A DNA stretch of 64,000 nucleotides, from NCBI GenBank assembly GCA_037367405.1, contig JAZKJV010002957.1:248001-312000 (forward strand), given 5' to 3'. Below, piece by piece: positions 1 through 10,962 of the stretch. The notes beneath the pieces are model-generated. The model was not told where the DNA came from, did not search any database, and saw only the letters and a list, made by a program, of their open reading frames with translations. Both the position numbers and the translations under genes were made by a program. Position 1 is the stretch's first letter. Each line of letters opens with the position of its first letter. Source of the stretch: Ottelia alismoides. Its lineage: Eukaryota; Streptophyta; Magnoliopsida; Alismatales; Hydrocharitaceae.

Positions 1-1011
1 ATCCGAGGGATTAGAAGAAGATGAGCGAGAATGAGAGTCATCAGCACCACTCGTCACAACACTGTCAGCCTCATGTGTATCCTCATCCAGGGATATGCTC
101 TCCCGGCTCTCGATTGCCATGAGCTTGAGATATAGTGAATCTGTAGGCAAGGCGAGGGTCGGTGCTACGGGATCTTTCCAGTTGGATTCATCATCAGTCA
201 TCTCGAAATCACAAACCTGGTGGATGTCTAGCTCCTCCTCTGTCATCTGCTCGGCTTCGCTGGATTGCTCTGAGCATGCCAACTCTCTGGCTCTGGTCTG
301 GTCGATCGTATCTATTTGTATGCTTTCGCCCTCTACGCGAAAACATACCGTCCCACTGTCATGGTCGGATACCGCCTTGGCAGTGGCCAAGAATGGGCGT
401 CCAAGTATGATGGGGGCATCGGTTACCGACTCAGGGATCTCCATGTCCAATACAACAAAGTCCACGGGGAATTTCAGGCCCTGAATGGTAATGACCACGT
501 CCTTCAACAACCCCTTCAGCCTCTTAATCGATCTGTCAGCAAACTGAAGGACTGTTCTGCTTCGAAGAAAAGGGCCAAACTCGAATCGCTTGAGTAAAGC
601 TGCCGGAAGGAGGTTGATCGAAGACCCGCTGTCTAATAGAGTGCGATCGAACCGCTGCTCCTGGATCTCGCATCTGACATAGGAAGCTCCTGTATTAGGT
701 CGCTTGGCTGGCAATGTGTTCTGAATGGCGCAGCAAGTGTCATGAGTGAGCATATGGATTTGATCTCTGTGCCTCTTCTTCCTTCGGACAGTAGTTGTCT
801 CTTTCAAGTTCTTTTTGAAGAAGGGGATATGCTCAAATGCTTCTCGTAGAGTCAGCTGAATGTGAAATCTATCAATCATTTGGTTGCCGAACTCTACCTG
901 CTGATCTTTTTTAGGATTTTCTTTTTTATTCCCCTTCGCACGACGGAGCGCCTCAAGGAAGGGGATGGTAGGGGCCTCCTCAGATGGAGGACTAGGAATC
1001 GGTCCCTGTGC
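1..1011 (-). CDS. pol: Retrotransposon A aspartic protease region of Pol (partial)
   Basis: Minus-strand translation is open from 1011 to the window edge, about 337 codons without a stop. It starts just after a TAG at 1012-1014 that separates it, in the same frame, from the gag linker. The region first carries a basic stretch equivalent to the one before the protease in B. The retropepsin follows, with active site D-S-G-S-S at 619-633 and the flap/second-strand motif G-R-P-F-L-A-T at about 373-403. After it comes an acidic linker leading to RT, which is outside the window. The protease processes the Gag-Pol polyprotein inside the virus-like particle. No damage is visible here, in contrast to gag upstream. 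Type and position are secure; activity is unknown. Confidence 0.85.
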
Positions 1012-2315
1012 CTATGAAGAAGGAGAATCCATACAATAATCATCATTCACCACGTATGGATCCGCAATTTGAACAGAAACCTTTCCTTTATTCATATTTT
1101 TGTTTTTCTTTTTGTTCCCACAGTCCTTGGGTACAAAATGTGGCAACATCACAGATGGTGGTTCAACAAAAGTGGATGTGGTGGCCTCAACACCACCACT
1201 AGCACCGGTCTTCGCGGCATCAGCACCGCGCTCTGGTTCATCATCCAAAATGGTGGCATCAGCACCACCGTCTGCAACTGGTATCACGACGGCATCAGCA
1301 CCGTCGTCCTGGACTTCATCATGGGTGGCATCAGCACCACCGTCAACATCATCATGAGCGGCATCAACACCGCTCCTCTGCTCCTCTGGCGCTCCTGATC
1401 CTGCCTCTGGTTGTCGCTCAGAAGAGGCACCGTCGGCGGGCATCCTACCGCTCCTAGTAGTCACAAAATCAACATCATAGAAAGAATATGACATATCGCT
1501 CAAATAGTCACTAGGAGAGGTATCCTCTGTAAACTCTACCTGCTCAGACTTTCTTTTCAGATTGTTCGGGTTAGGTTCAATCTGAGCGGGTATGGCGGCC
1601 TTCCCTTTTATAATCTCCCTCACCTCCTGCCGGAGTTCATCTATTTCTTGCCTGAAGGATGCTCGCTGTTCGGAGAGCAAGCGGGTAAGATCATCGAGAG
1701 CTGGGTTCTCAAAAGTGGGACCCTGAGAACCGGATGGTTGTCCCTGCTGGAAATGGGGCTGCTGCTGCTGCTGTGGTTGATACTGGGGATGATGGGAATA
1801 AGACTGCTGAGGCTGCTGTCGCTGCCTCCATTGTTGTCCCTGATAGGCAGGACGAGGGTCTCTCTGGTATTGCTGCTGCTGGGCATACCGGGGCTGCTGG
1901 TGTTGCTGTAGCTGGATGTTCTGATGTCCTTGAGCAGGATTCTGCTGCTGGGAGGAAGAGCTACCGTTGTCCTTGGCTGTTCTGATGTCCTTGATCACGA
2001 CGAATCCCGGGCTGAGGGTACCGGTCGTACCAATCCCATAGACTTCCATCAATGGCTCCTGCTCAAAGGAGGGTGGAGGAAGAACGGCCAATGGCTGCTC
2101 CGGTTGATAGACCACCATCTGCGTATCTGTAGATGGCAGTTGAGATGGATAGTACTACAGCAAGGGAACGGGCTCTTCCTGAATGTGATTCACCTGGCGG
2201 TATGAGGTAGATGCCTGGTTGGAATTGCTGCTACTCGGATCAGCACGTGATCTGGGAGGCTGTTGTGACTGAGTTTGTGCCTCCTGAATGCGCAAGATCT
2301 GCGTCTTCAGATCAC
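1012..2315 (-). pseudogene. gag: Retrotransposon A gag C-terminal/linker region (interrupted)
   Basis: The longest open part is 2118-1015. It aligns in order with B: a short block around 2040-2118 with the motif MVVYQ, a Gln/Pro/Ser/Tyr-rich low-complexity stretch (about 1690-1960), a helical basic block containing K-G-K-A-A-I-P-A-Q-I, then an acidic Gly-Ala-Asp-Ala-rich stretch over the hairpin array at 1178-1375. The segment 2119-2315 is coding-like in the same frame but has a TAG near 2150, where a Gln codon is likely ancestral, and a frameshift near 2335 separates it from the capsid part. No CCHC zinc knuckle is visible. The role is structural or RNA-binding by analogy with Gag; the low-complexity region has no assigned function. 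Confidence 0.75.
1178..1375 (-). repeat. Array of six in-frame hairpins in the gag-pol linker of A
   Basis: Six inverted repeats lie at 1178-1199, 1213-1230, 1252-1269, 1286-1307, 1324-1341 and 1356-1375. Their centres are 33, 39, 36, 36 and 33 bases apart, all multiples of three. Plus-strand arms are GTGGTGG/CCACCAC, CGCGG/CCGCG, GGTGG/CCACC, ACGACGG/CCGTCGT, GGTGG/CCACC and GAGCGG/CCGCTC. The 8-nt loops are nearly constant (CATCAGCA, CATCAACA, CCTCAACA). In the protein each unit reads x-G-[AV]-[DE]-A-x', and the codons for x and x' are reverse complements in all six units. Confidence 0.85.
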
Positions 2316-3660
2316 TCATGGTCTTAGCAATCTGGTCATCTGGGCCATGCCTTGCATCTGTTTCTTCTCGAGGATCTCGAGGCGGTCCAACTTCTCACTA
2401 ATGATGCCCATGTCGGCTGCGGCTGATTCAGCTTGGGCTGCGGCAGCTGACACTGTGTTGGGACCGGCATCGATGCGGGCGATCCTCTGAAATGATCCCG
2501 CTCCTTGCGGGGGCTTCTGCTGAGTGTAGACTCGGGCTTGGGCCATCACAGTAGAGTTTTCTGCCATGCCTTCGTAGATGGCCCAGACGTCGTCTTCTCC
2601 CTTGGAGAAATAAGACCCACCGCAGGAGGCGTTCACTAGCCCCTGCAGCTCCGGTGTCAGCCCACAGAAGAAACTTTGCACGAGATTGGGCTTGGAGATG
2701 TCATGATGTGGACACCGGTCGATGAGCTCTCTGAATCGATCCCAGGCCTCATGGAACTGTTCATTTGGGATCATGACGAAGTTACTGATCATGGCTCGAG
2801 CTGCGTTGGTCCGGCCGAGAGGGTAATACTTCTTCAAGTACGCGGTCCGGAGATCTGCCCATGTGTCGACGAATCGCCCAAGGTGTTTGAGCCAATATGC
2901 GGCTCTATCAACCAAAAAGAATGGAAAGGCAATCATCTTGATGGTGTCCTCGATCATCAACCGATCATGGATAGTGCTGCAAATCATCTCGAATTCCTGG
3001 AGGTGGAGGTGCGGCTCTTCGGTCGGCAACCCATGCAACTTGGGTAGAAGCTGGATAGTGTGGGGCCGAAGCTCGAAATCTCCGAGAATTGGCGGGAGTC
3101 TGATCCAACGGTGAGTAAGGGATGCAACTGGGTTGTGCAACTCCCTCATAATGGTCTGTGGCGGTCGCTCAGCGTCTGGATCGCCTCCTCCTGCATCTGG
3201 TCCTCCTCCTCCTCTACCTTCACCGCCCCCAGGTCGGTTCTCTCTCACCTGTGCTATCTCTCTCATCAGATCACCCATGAATGTTCCCTGGTCACGGATC
3301 TGTCTCTGCATTGTCTCCAGGGACGCTAACAAGGGAGTTGTTGATGGCCACCTGATCAATTATGAATGGAGGGTGATCATGGTCATCTGGGTGCTCGCCT
3401 CTGTCTGCCATCACTGGATTTTCTGAAAACGCAAAAGAAGCCATCTCAGGTGCTGTCGAATGAGCTGAACTCTGTGATGCACTGAATTCTGAAACAATTG
3501 GACTGAGAGAAGGAGAATGGGAAGGGTGGTCGAGGGGGAACAGGGTGTATGTGAACTCAGGCTCAGAGAGCGGACTCTCCGAGGTATTCCTAGATGAATG
3601 AGGAGGAGTGCTGGATAGCGGTGCCGACAGAGTCGGCCTAAGAGATCTCCGTCCCATCAT
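2316..3660 (-). pseudogene. gag: Retrotransposon A gag, capsid part (frameshifted)
   Basis: The start at 3660 is chosen because the Met-Met-Gly-Arg-Arg beginning is shared with B (63242) and D (18270). The first about 110 codons are in one frame. A frameshift near 3310-3340 moves the rest to the frame open from 3359 to 2316. A Gly-rich stretch sits where B has a 16-residue alanine run. The retrotransposon Gag capsid domain follows, with L-L-P-K-L-H-G-L, A-Y-L-K-K-Y-Y-P-L-G-R-T, F-H-E-A-W-x-R-F-R-E-L and C-P-H-H-D-I. The domain builds the particle shell. The frame is lost again near 2335. The matching parts in B are in one continuous frame, so these are lesions, not a programmed frameshift. 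Confidence 0.85.
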
Positions 3661-5414
3661 CTTGATTATTCGGGAAGAGCAGGGAAAATGCGAGAAGAAG
3701 AAGGAAGAAATGAGAAGCAAAATTGCGCACAATTGTGCTGTGTTTTTGATCTTGACCTTAACAAATCTAGCAATCAAACACAAATCAGAGATAAGTTCAC
3801 CAACTCAACACGTGAAGCCGTGAAGGTTCGGCTTTTATCTTGTCAATTTTATCTTGATTCAGGAAGTTATCTTTTCACGAGTCCTTAGAACGCTACGCCT
3901 AAAGGAGAGAGAGTACTGCCGGAAGAGTATCCCGTACTTGTCCTCCTCCTGTGTAACCTGTAGCTTGCACTTTTTGAGGTCCTTGTAACCCTTCCTGGAT
4001 CCCTACTCAGCCAAAGAATAAGAGAGGAAGCCAATAGGCGAAACCGATACTTCGGAACTCGCTCGCAACGGAATCACCCGTGAGCGTGCAAGAACCTACT
4101 CGGACGCGGGACGATGAGACAGACACCCCCGTGAAGGCGTGGCCTAGGCTCGATACTTCGGACAAGGTCGATGCTCTACACAATAGAGAGTCACCAATTT
4201 TGACCAAGCCCTACTCGTCCACGTACGATAGAAGCGCCAATACTTCGGAAATCCAGGCGATACACAAGGCAGCCACAAGCTGGGTTTTTGGCTCTAATCC
4301 GTACGAAGCGCTCACCTCACTTGGAAGGAGACCTTCCCATGAAACCTGAATACAAGTGAGGGTGTTACTCTCCCCAAGCAATGAATCCAATTACCGGTTT
4401 TATTTTTGGTCAAGTTTTCTTAGCAGTCCCTTTTTTAATTTTTTTGGTGTTATCGCTTCTTTTGAGTAGATTCAAATAAGCACCTAACGATTTTTGTGTT
4501 TTCTTGATCCTACTTAGTTCAAAAACAGAGGGAGAATAGAGTCGGAAAAGCCGTGCAAGTCGACACAAAGATGGAAATCTCACCTTTGTGCCTAAAAGAT
4601 GGATGCAAAGTAAGAAGACTTACAGCGAATCCCAGCTCTCTCCATGCGGGATGCAAAGCAGAATTTTATAAACCTAGTCTATATGCCGATATGCAATGCG
4701 GAAATCATCCTAAGATAGGCAACTTCTAGCGTGAAGAACCTCAAGTCAACCCCCTATCGTCGATCCTAAGAGTCCGGTCTAGACCCTCCCCTCCTCTTCT
4801 CGACACATCGAGTTCAGGAGTAGCGCTTGATGGAGAGTGCTCGCGGCGCGGCGGATCTAAGAAAGTGGGCTAACTGTTTAATTTTTAACTAAGTCCAAAT
4901 ACGAGCTATAGGTACATGCAAAGGTTATTAGTGTGTTTGGACCTAATTTAATCGATCAAGCAGGCCTAAATCTAAGAGCTCAATCCACAAAAGAAAGTGA
5001 AAATGAAATCAAAACCGGCAAATGACAGCGGCAAAACACGATAAAAACCACGGTGAGCCCCCGGGGGAACAAACACCCGGAAATTAGGCCCGGTAGTGTC
5101 CAAGAGTCCAAGTGTACCTGTATTATTACAAATTAATAAGTCACTCTCTCACAGAAATAAAGTGCAAGCTAAACTAGTCACTCTCTCACTCCTCCTGCTC
5201 TCTCCTGCCGGCTTGGCTAAAGAATAGTCGGCTCCGCTTCCCAAGGATGCTCCGGGTTACCTAAGCAATCCGCCTCGCTCCGCGGTCCCTCGTAAGAAGA
5301 TAAGAAAGGATGGTCAGAATAGCTCAATCAATAAATGTATCAAAAGTGCAAGAGAGATAAGCTATGGTAGACAACAATCACAAGCAAACAAAAATGTAAA
5401 CTACTCGCTGTTGC
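3661..5414 (-). other. 5' untranslated leader of retrotransposon A
   Basis: About 1.75 kb lie between the PBS and the gag start. No credible ORF is present. Stretches are shared with the leaders of B (63243-64000) and D (17473-18269): a block just upstream of the gag start, a block ending in CTCTCCCC(A/C)A-type sequence near 4370, and a block with TCGAGTTCAGGAG near 4810. Packaging and dimerisation signals normally lie in such leaders; none can be assigned here. Confidence 0.7.
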
Positions 5415-5432
5415 TCCCCGGCAACGGCACCA
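5415..5432 (-). other. Primer-binding site, tRNA-Asp type (element A)
   Basis: The minus-strand sequence TGGTGCCGTTGCCGGGGA lies two bases from the LTR end. It differs at one position from the complement of the 3' end of plant tRNA-Asp (TGGCGCCGTTGCCGGGGA, from knowledge of the tRNA). Athila/Tat elements typically use this primer. Confidence 0.9.
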
Positions 5433-6800
5433 TTTGATAATCACACTTTATCGAGGGTCTAAATACGTCGCTGTGGCGACCCACAATGAAATGTAATTAA
5501 TCAACAATGAACCCACAATCAAGTATCAAACAATGAAAAACAAGTGTGGAGTCAAATTTATTTTTTAACTCTGCACAAATGGTGTATAGTGACAAGTATG
5601 CAGAGAGTTCGAACACAGGGAGCAAACAGGGTAATTCAAACAAGTGTGCTCAAGTGTGTGTGTTGTCTGATGTATCTACACTAAGCAAGCAATCAAAGGA
5701 AATTTTTTTGTGGGTTTTTAATTTTTAATTAATTTTTTTAATTTAATTTTTAATTTTGTATTTTGATTTTTAATTTCTGATTTTTATAATTTATAATTTA
5801 TATTTTTTTAATTTTCAATATTGGAAAATGAAGACAATGTAATGAAAGGCAAGAGGAAATATTTATAAAAATGTGCAAAAATATCCAAAAATTCAGAAAT
5901 AAAATGTTTTTGATATTTTTAGGATTTTTTACTATTTTTGTGATTTTTGGGGATTTTTCAAGGTGTTTTTAGTATTTTTAAAGACTGAAATAAAGCAAAA
6001 CAGTGCAAATAGTGCTGGCTGTAAATAAAATGGGAATTAAAATTAGCAACGAGTACTCAAAATTTTTCACAATAATTTGCAAATAAAGCTACTGAAATAT
6101 GCAACAAACAGGAGCTGAGTTTGTAATTTTTGGATTTTTCTTTAATTTTATACAATTTTTTGAAGCTTTTGAGTGTTTTTAAATTTTTAGTGTTTTTCTT
6201 TTGAGATTTTTAATGAATTTTGGACTGACACTAAAATATGATAAAATAGACTCTAGGGATTTTTTTTGGAATTTTTAGAGGTGATTTAATATTTTTTTGG
6301 CATTTTCTAAGCCAGACAGTAGAGAAAAAGCTTGTTTTTTTAATTTTTAATAATTATAAAAAGAAAACAAAATCAAAAACTAAAACGAAAGCGTCAAAGT
6401 ACACGTGTCCAGGAGCTTAACCCTATTTTTGTGGAATTTTTGGATTTAAAGTGATAGATCAAATAAATACAACAAGCATCCAATCAATAAACAGGCCTGG
6501 CAGGGGTATTTATGCAAAATTTCAAACATCCAGGGGCATATATGCAATTTTCCACAAAATTTACTACTGCATTAAATAATTTCTGGGCCAACAACAAATT
6601 ATAAGACCCGCAAGGGGTGTTCTGGCAAAAAGCCCACCCACGCGCGTGCGAGGCACGCGCCTGGGGAGGACTAAATAGAAATTATATAAAACCTTGGGGC
6701 GTAGTTGCAAAATTCCAGAAATTAATAAACTGCAGTGAAAAGTTACAGAACTATATCTAAAATAATACTAAATACGGGGGTCTCCCCTGCAAAATGCCCA

Positions 6801-6823
6801 GCGCACGTGACAAACACGTGCGC
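6801..6823. promoter_or_regulatory. G-box palindrome in LTR A
   Basis: GCGCACGTG, a five-base loop, then CACGTGCGC forms a perfect 9-bp inverted repeat with a CACGTG core in each arm. CACGTG is the plant G-box bound by bHLH/bZIP factors. A second GC palindrome (GCGCGTGC-GAG-GCACGCGC) lies near 6648-6666. Equivalent sites recur in the other LTRs. Confidence 0.4.
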
Positions 6824-7066
6824 CAGGCAAGGACCTGAGAGTAAATAATCAAAGCGCGGGGGTCCAAGTCTAATTTTACAAACTTTTACAACAACAGCTG
6901 AGAGTTTCTGTACTGATTAGAAATAAAAATGCGCGAGGGTCGGTTAGCAAAATACCCAGGCGCTTTAATCGCACGACCGAGAAGACTTGTCGTATGCCAC
7001 GTGGCATGCGGACGAAGCTCGATGCCCCTTCGATTATATCGGCCAGGATTAGATCCTGGCCCGCGA

Positions 7067-7138
7067 TCTAACGGTTGTGGGGGTTCCAAGATCCAAGGGC
7101 CCTGATTAGAACTGGGGCGCCTCCAAAATCGAACGGTG
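7067..7138 (+). promoter_or_regulatory. MSA-like AACGG motifs in LTR A
   Basis: TCTAACGGTT at 7067-7076 matches the mitosis-specific activator consensus YCYAACGGYY recognised by plant MYB3R proteins. TCGAACGGTG at 7129-7138 is a near match. Similar sites recur in every LTR of this group in the window. Binding is inferred from the motif only. Confidence 0.35.
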
Positions 7139-9479
7139 GCGAGCAAAGCTCGACGAACTGGGAAGAACTCACGGAGGTGCGAGCTTCCCCAGCCCCGATC
7201 TCCTCTCTCCGCTGCAATGCGACGCTCCAAAGGGTCCAGCAAGCTTCCTGCAGGTGACTGCTACTGTCCGGTGGCCTCAAAAATCTCCGTCGACCCTCGG
7301 AGCTCTCCTGTGAGGTCGAAGTCGAGGAGGAACTCCAGGAGTCTCCGGCGAGGTGCAAAATGCCCTCCAGGTGCGTTGAATGCCCAGGTACCTGCACAAA
7401 AAAGGTGATGTAATCGGGGGCAAAATGCCCCGATCACGTGGCACAAAGGGATGGGGGATGTGCGGCGGCGCACGGCGTGGAGAATGACGATGGCCGGAGA
7501 TAGCTCCGGTGATGGTCGATTGAGCGAATCAACACACGGATCGAATGGAGAAGCGGGTGGAATTGAAGTGCGGAATACCAGGAACAAAATACAAGCAAAA
7601 CTAAAGGAAATAAAGCTGCCTCAAGCCCAGGTAGGGCGAGGGAAAGGGTACCTCGACGGCGTTCGCCGGAGGTTGGAACGCACGACGATCCGGATGCTCT
7701 CCCGCCGCTTGGATGCGTGGGGCTCGAAGCTGTCACCTCCGGGCTCCTCTTGCTCGACCAAGGGGGGTGGATCACTGAGTATTCACGGTTCAAAATTTCA
7801 AAAAGGGATCAGAGGTCGGTTTTAAGGGGTTGACGAGGGGCTCATTTGACCGAGGTGTCCAGCTCGATTCAGAGCTCCTCCGCCCAAGGAGAGTCTTGGG
7901 CGTGCAAGAGCTCTGATCGAGGAAGAAAAGTCGTCAAAGGATCATCACGAAAGGATGAAAGGTGCAGCGCCCAAAAAACCTTGAAAATGGGGTCAAACCT
8001 ATTCTGACAATGCTACAGGAGTAGGACCAGGGAGTTGACCCGAGGTCAACTCTCCTGGTCCCCTGGTTGGTCCACGTGGACCAACCAGGAAAAACTCCTG
8101 GAAAAAGATTAAAAAATTATTTAAAAATAGAAATAAGCCGAATTAAAAAAAATATTTGTTATTTTCTGTAGTATTTTATTATGAATTTTAATTATTTTTA
8201 TAACTTGGATTTTTACAAGTTACCTTTATAGCCTTTATATAGGTATATTATCTATATAGTTTATTAATTTTTTTTATTTTGTGTATTTTATCTTTATTAT
8301 TTTCATTTCTTATTTTCTAAAATTATGAAATACTTTTATCTACACAAATATATTTTTATTTAATTTTTCTGATATGTTTTGTATATTTAATAAAATACAA
8401 GTATGTTTTGTATAGGTATATGTATAGGCAGTATACCTATGTATTCTTTATACAAGTATTTTTATTTTGTAATTTCTTTGCATTTTTATTCTGATTTTAA
8501 TGCACATATATATTATAAGTAATATTTACATAATAAAATTATAAAAAATGAATAAATAATGAATAAAGAATAAATTGAATATTTTATTCAGTACATGTAT
8601 ACAATAGGGGTCCAAAACTCAACTTTCAAACCGTAGCTCCGCCAAATGCGAAACCACAACCATTAAATAGATTATTTTATTCTATATACAATTAAAGGCG
8701 ATACACTACATTTGGAGTTGTCAGTTGTGAGATACGGGTCTGGGAAGTTGGGATTTTGGATTCTTATTCAGACCATAACTTTTTATTTGTACATTATTTT
8801 TCTGTGAAATCAATTTTGTATTTTTCTTTATAAAATTATCTACAATTCTCATGTACAAAGTTTCTTTATTTGATGTATAAAAAGTGAAACCAAAAATAGG
8901 TCCCAAAATGAATAAAGAATGAATACAAGGTATAGGTATTTTATCTGTACTTTGGCCCTTATCTCCCCCTACTTTATTCCTTGTCGACCTATTCATCAAG
9001 ATGCCTAGGTCTCGGGGGTTTTGGGTCATAAAATATTTACAATATTTTATTCTTTTTTTTCTTTTCTTTATTTATTCTATAATTTTGGCCTTAATTACAG
9101 TATTTTATACACTAATATAATGCACATGCATGGATGCTAAGATGATGATTTTAGTGCTATTTACAGGCATTTGCTAGGGTTTTTGGTGCCAAAATGATAG
9201 AATAAAGATGATGAAATGTGGATTCATCAATGTGTCATTAGAAATTATTGGAGGATGACATTTCTAGACCGATCGAGAGTCTAGGTATGAAAGTGGATCA
9301 TGGATTTCACGGATTGAATTTTGAAAACCTGGAAGATACTGGATTTGCCACACATCATGTATAGGTGGAGTCCCTTCTACCTCCCTCTTCTACGAACCAC
9401 TTTCCCTCCAAACCGGTGTCTGTGCATTCTCTTATTCCTCTTTCACCTATCAGAAAGACCCAAAAAAGTGAAAAATCTC

Positions 9480-9745
9480 AAAACGCCATAACATTGAAAA
9501 GGGAAAAGACCTAAAAAATAGACCATGCAGTTAGAGAAGTGATTGATAAGGAGTTGATTTTTAAGCTTCCCTTCATAATGGACATTGAACACTTTCTCGA
9601 ACTCAAAAGATTTATCAGAAGTAAATTGATGCCTAAAAGGTCAGCAAATAAGAGGACAAGGACTGAGAGACACATAGTGTCTATGTCCATCTCTTTGGTG
9701 ATAAAGAGAAAAACCAAGAGCCGTAGAGTAAAAGCAATTGCCTAG
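9480..9745 (+). pseudogene. X: basic region before the protease (fragment)
   Basis: A short open stretch at 9539-9745 codes for a Lys/Arg-rich protein (motifs L-K-R-F-I-R-S-K, K-R-K-T-K-S-R-R). It precedes the protease remains but in another frame, so at least one indel lies between. In A and B the corresponding place also carries a basic block. I do not recognise a family beyond this, and 9230-9480 shows no readable coding sequence. Confidence 0.4.
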
Positions 9746-9746
9746 G

Positions 9747-10090
9747 TTTGATTGTGAAATCGAAGACACTACCTTCACCCATGCTAGAATCGATGATGAC
9801 TCACAGATAAATATTCTCTCGACTTCCGTGTTGCCAAGCTCAAACTCGGGTCAAGAAGGAAAATGAGAGAGATCGTTCAGTTGGCTGATTGGTCTATAAA
9901 ATGATCAAGAGGAACCTTATCAATCATAATTACTTTCCAAGGTGCTATACTCTAGGTATACTTCACGATCATTGACATTCAGCACCAAGGAGAGTTCACC
10001 CAGTCTCCAATCATTCTCAGAAAGTCATTCTTAGCCTTGGCCATGGCAACTATAGATAGCGAGACTCGGGAGATCGATTTCACTGCATTG
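9747..10090 (+). pseudogene. X: retropepsin-like aspartic protease (decayed)
   Basis: Translation gives F-D-C-E-I then I-D-D-D-S-Q-I-N-I-L, which resembles the gypsy protease core I-D-D-G-S-Q-I-N-I-L with Gly changed to Asp. After a frame change come R-E-I-V-Q-L-A-D-W-S-I-K, V-Y-F-T-I-I-D-I-Q-H and S-P-I-I-L-R-K-S-F-L-A-L-A. These correspond to Q-F-A-D-R-S-I-K, V-D-F-V-V-L-D and P-I-I-L-G-R-P-F-L-A in A and B. Several stops and at least two frame changes rule out function. It belongs to a related but clearly different gypsy family from A, B and D. Confidence 0.65.
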
Positions 10091-10962
10091 GGAGCACTCC
10101 AACCTCACCCAATCTTTGAGGACACACGATATTCTAAGGTAACCCGTAAAGTCACAGACATTCGTAACCTCTGAGACACAGTTGAGTCCCGTCTCTCTAC
10201 TATACATGAGATACTGACTATCCAGACAACCATTGGTTCAGAGACTCCCTACACCTCCACGTCATCCACTGCTTACATCACCACCACCGTGATAGCTTCT
10301 AGATAGGACTCACAACCAGAAGCTGCCCCTGAGTCGGATACGATTATTTCTGATTTCCTTGACTATTTAGATGATCTGATGCATGAACCGACCAATGCCA
10401 AGCCAATTGAGAACACTATGCCATACAGAGATGTGTGTTGACCCTGTAGAAGTATTTCAATGCATATGATGACTCATCTAATTATGAACCTTTGGTCAAC
10501 ACCTCATACACACTACACCCAGGACCTACACCAAAAGAGACAACCAGTACCAAATTGACCAATCTTGATAAATCAATTGCTTCATCCTCTAGTCGGTCAT
10601 CTGGTAAGAAGAAGAAGAGTATTTATTCCTCAAGGTGTTTCCCCCAACTTCTCAAGATGTATCACTCTCCTTTTCCTCTTGATGCTTCAGGTTCTAGAAA
10701 TCCGGCTAAGAAAGTTTCCTTCGACATACCAGAGAAGGAATTTTCTGAGGATTCCTCATCAGGTCCGGAAGAGGTGATCTATATGAATGAGCTCACTTCA
10801 GATGTTCTTAAAACATATTTGAGTAAGCAGTTGAGTGTCGACCCTTGTTGGATGTTCCCCACCCCTCACTATTATTCCCTTGAGGATGATTCTAACAACA
10901 ATACATGTGTATACTACCCATCTCCTCGCTCTCTCAAGAAGGTTCGTCACAAACCTTCTTGA
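10091..10962 (+). pseudogene. X: protease-linked C-terminal tail ORF of unknown function
   Basis: Coding-like sequence continues after the protease with scattered stops. Its longest intact piece is 10492-10962 (156 residues, stop at 10960-10962). Composition is Ser/Thr/Pro/Asp-rich, with a K-K-K-K patch and a Tyr-rich end (P-H-Y-Y-S-L-E-D-D). No RT motif is found where RT should start. About 100 bases after the stop the first 3' UTR hairpin begins. It could be the linker that normally leads to RT, now ending early, or a distinct third ORF. I do not recognise a family. Confidence 0.45.

Larger units (their letters stand above)
1..9229 (-). mobile_element. Athila-like Ty3/gypsy retrotransposon A, 5' part
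   Basis: Read on the minus strand, the order is LTR (9229-5435), tRNA-Asp-type primer-binding site, about 1.75 kb of 5' UTR, gag, then the protease part of pol running off the window at position 1. RT, RNase H, integrase and the 3' LTR must lie to the left. Protein and layout match element B (50626-64000) and the decayed copy D. The right edge is followed by ATGTG (9230-9234), the candidate 5-bp target duplication; its partner lies outside the window. A entered the older element X. Damage in view is two frameshifts in gag and two TAG codons, so A is old but not ancient. Confidence 0.9.
5435..9229 (-). repeat. 5' LTR of retrotransposon A (about 3.8 kb)
   Basis: On the minus strand the LTR begins TGATGAATCC (9229 downward) and ends TTATCA at 5435, two bases before the PBS. 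The PBS-proximal end matches the LTR piece starting at 46787. A stretch around 5565-5635 is identical in both, though the flanks differ. From PBS side outward it holds T-rich DNA, a GC-rich block (6600-7900) with G-box palindromes and AACGG motifs, then a long AT-rich block (8100-9200). Small ORFs on both strands in the GC-rich block look fortuitous. The outer boundary rests on the terminal palindrome and on analogy with B, because the other LTR is outside the window. Confidence 0.8.

Noticed and set aside
1178..1375. CRISPR-like array
   Set aside because: Evenly spaced palindromic units, but they lie in frame inside a retrotransposon gene of a plant, spacers are coding linker, and there are no cas genes.
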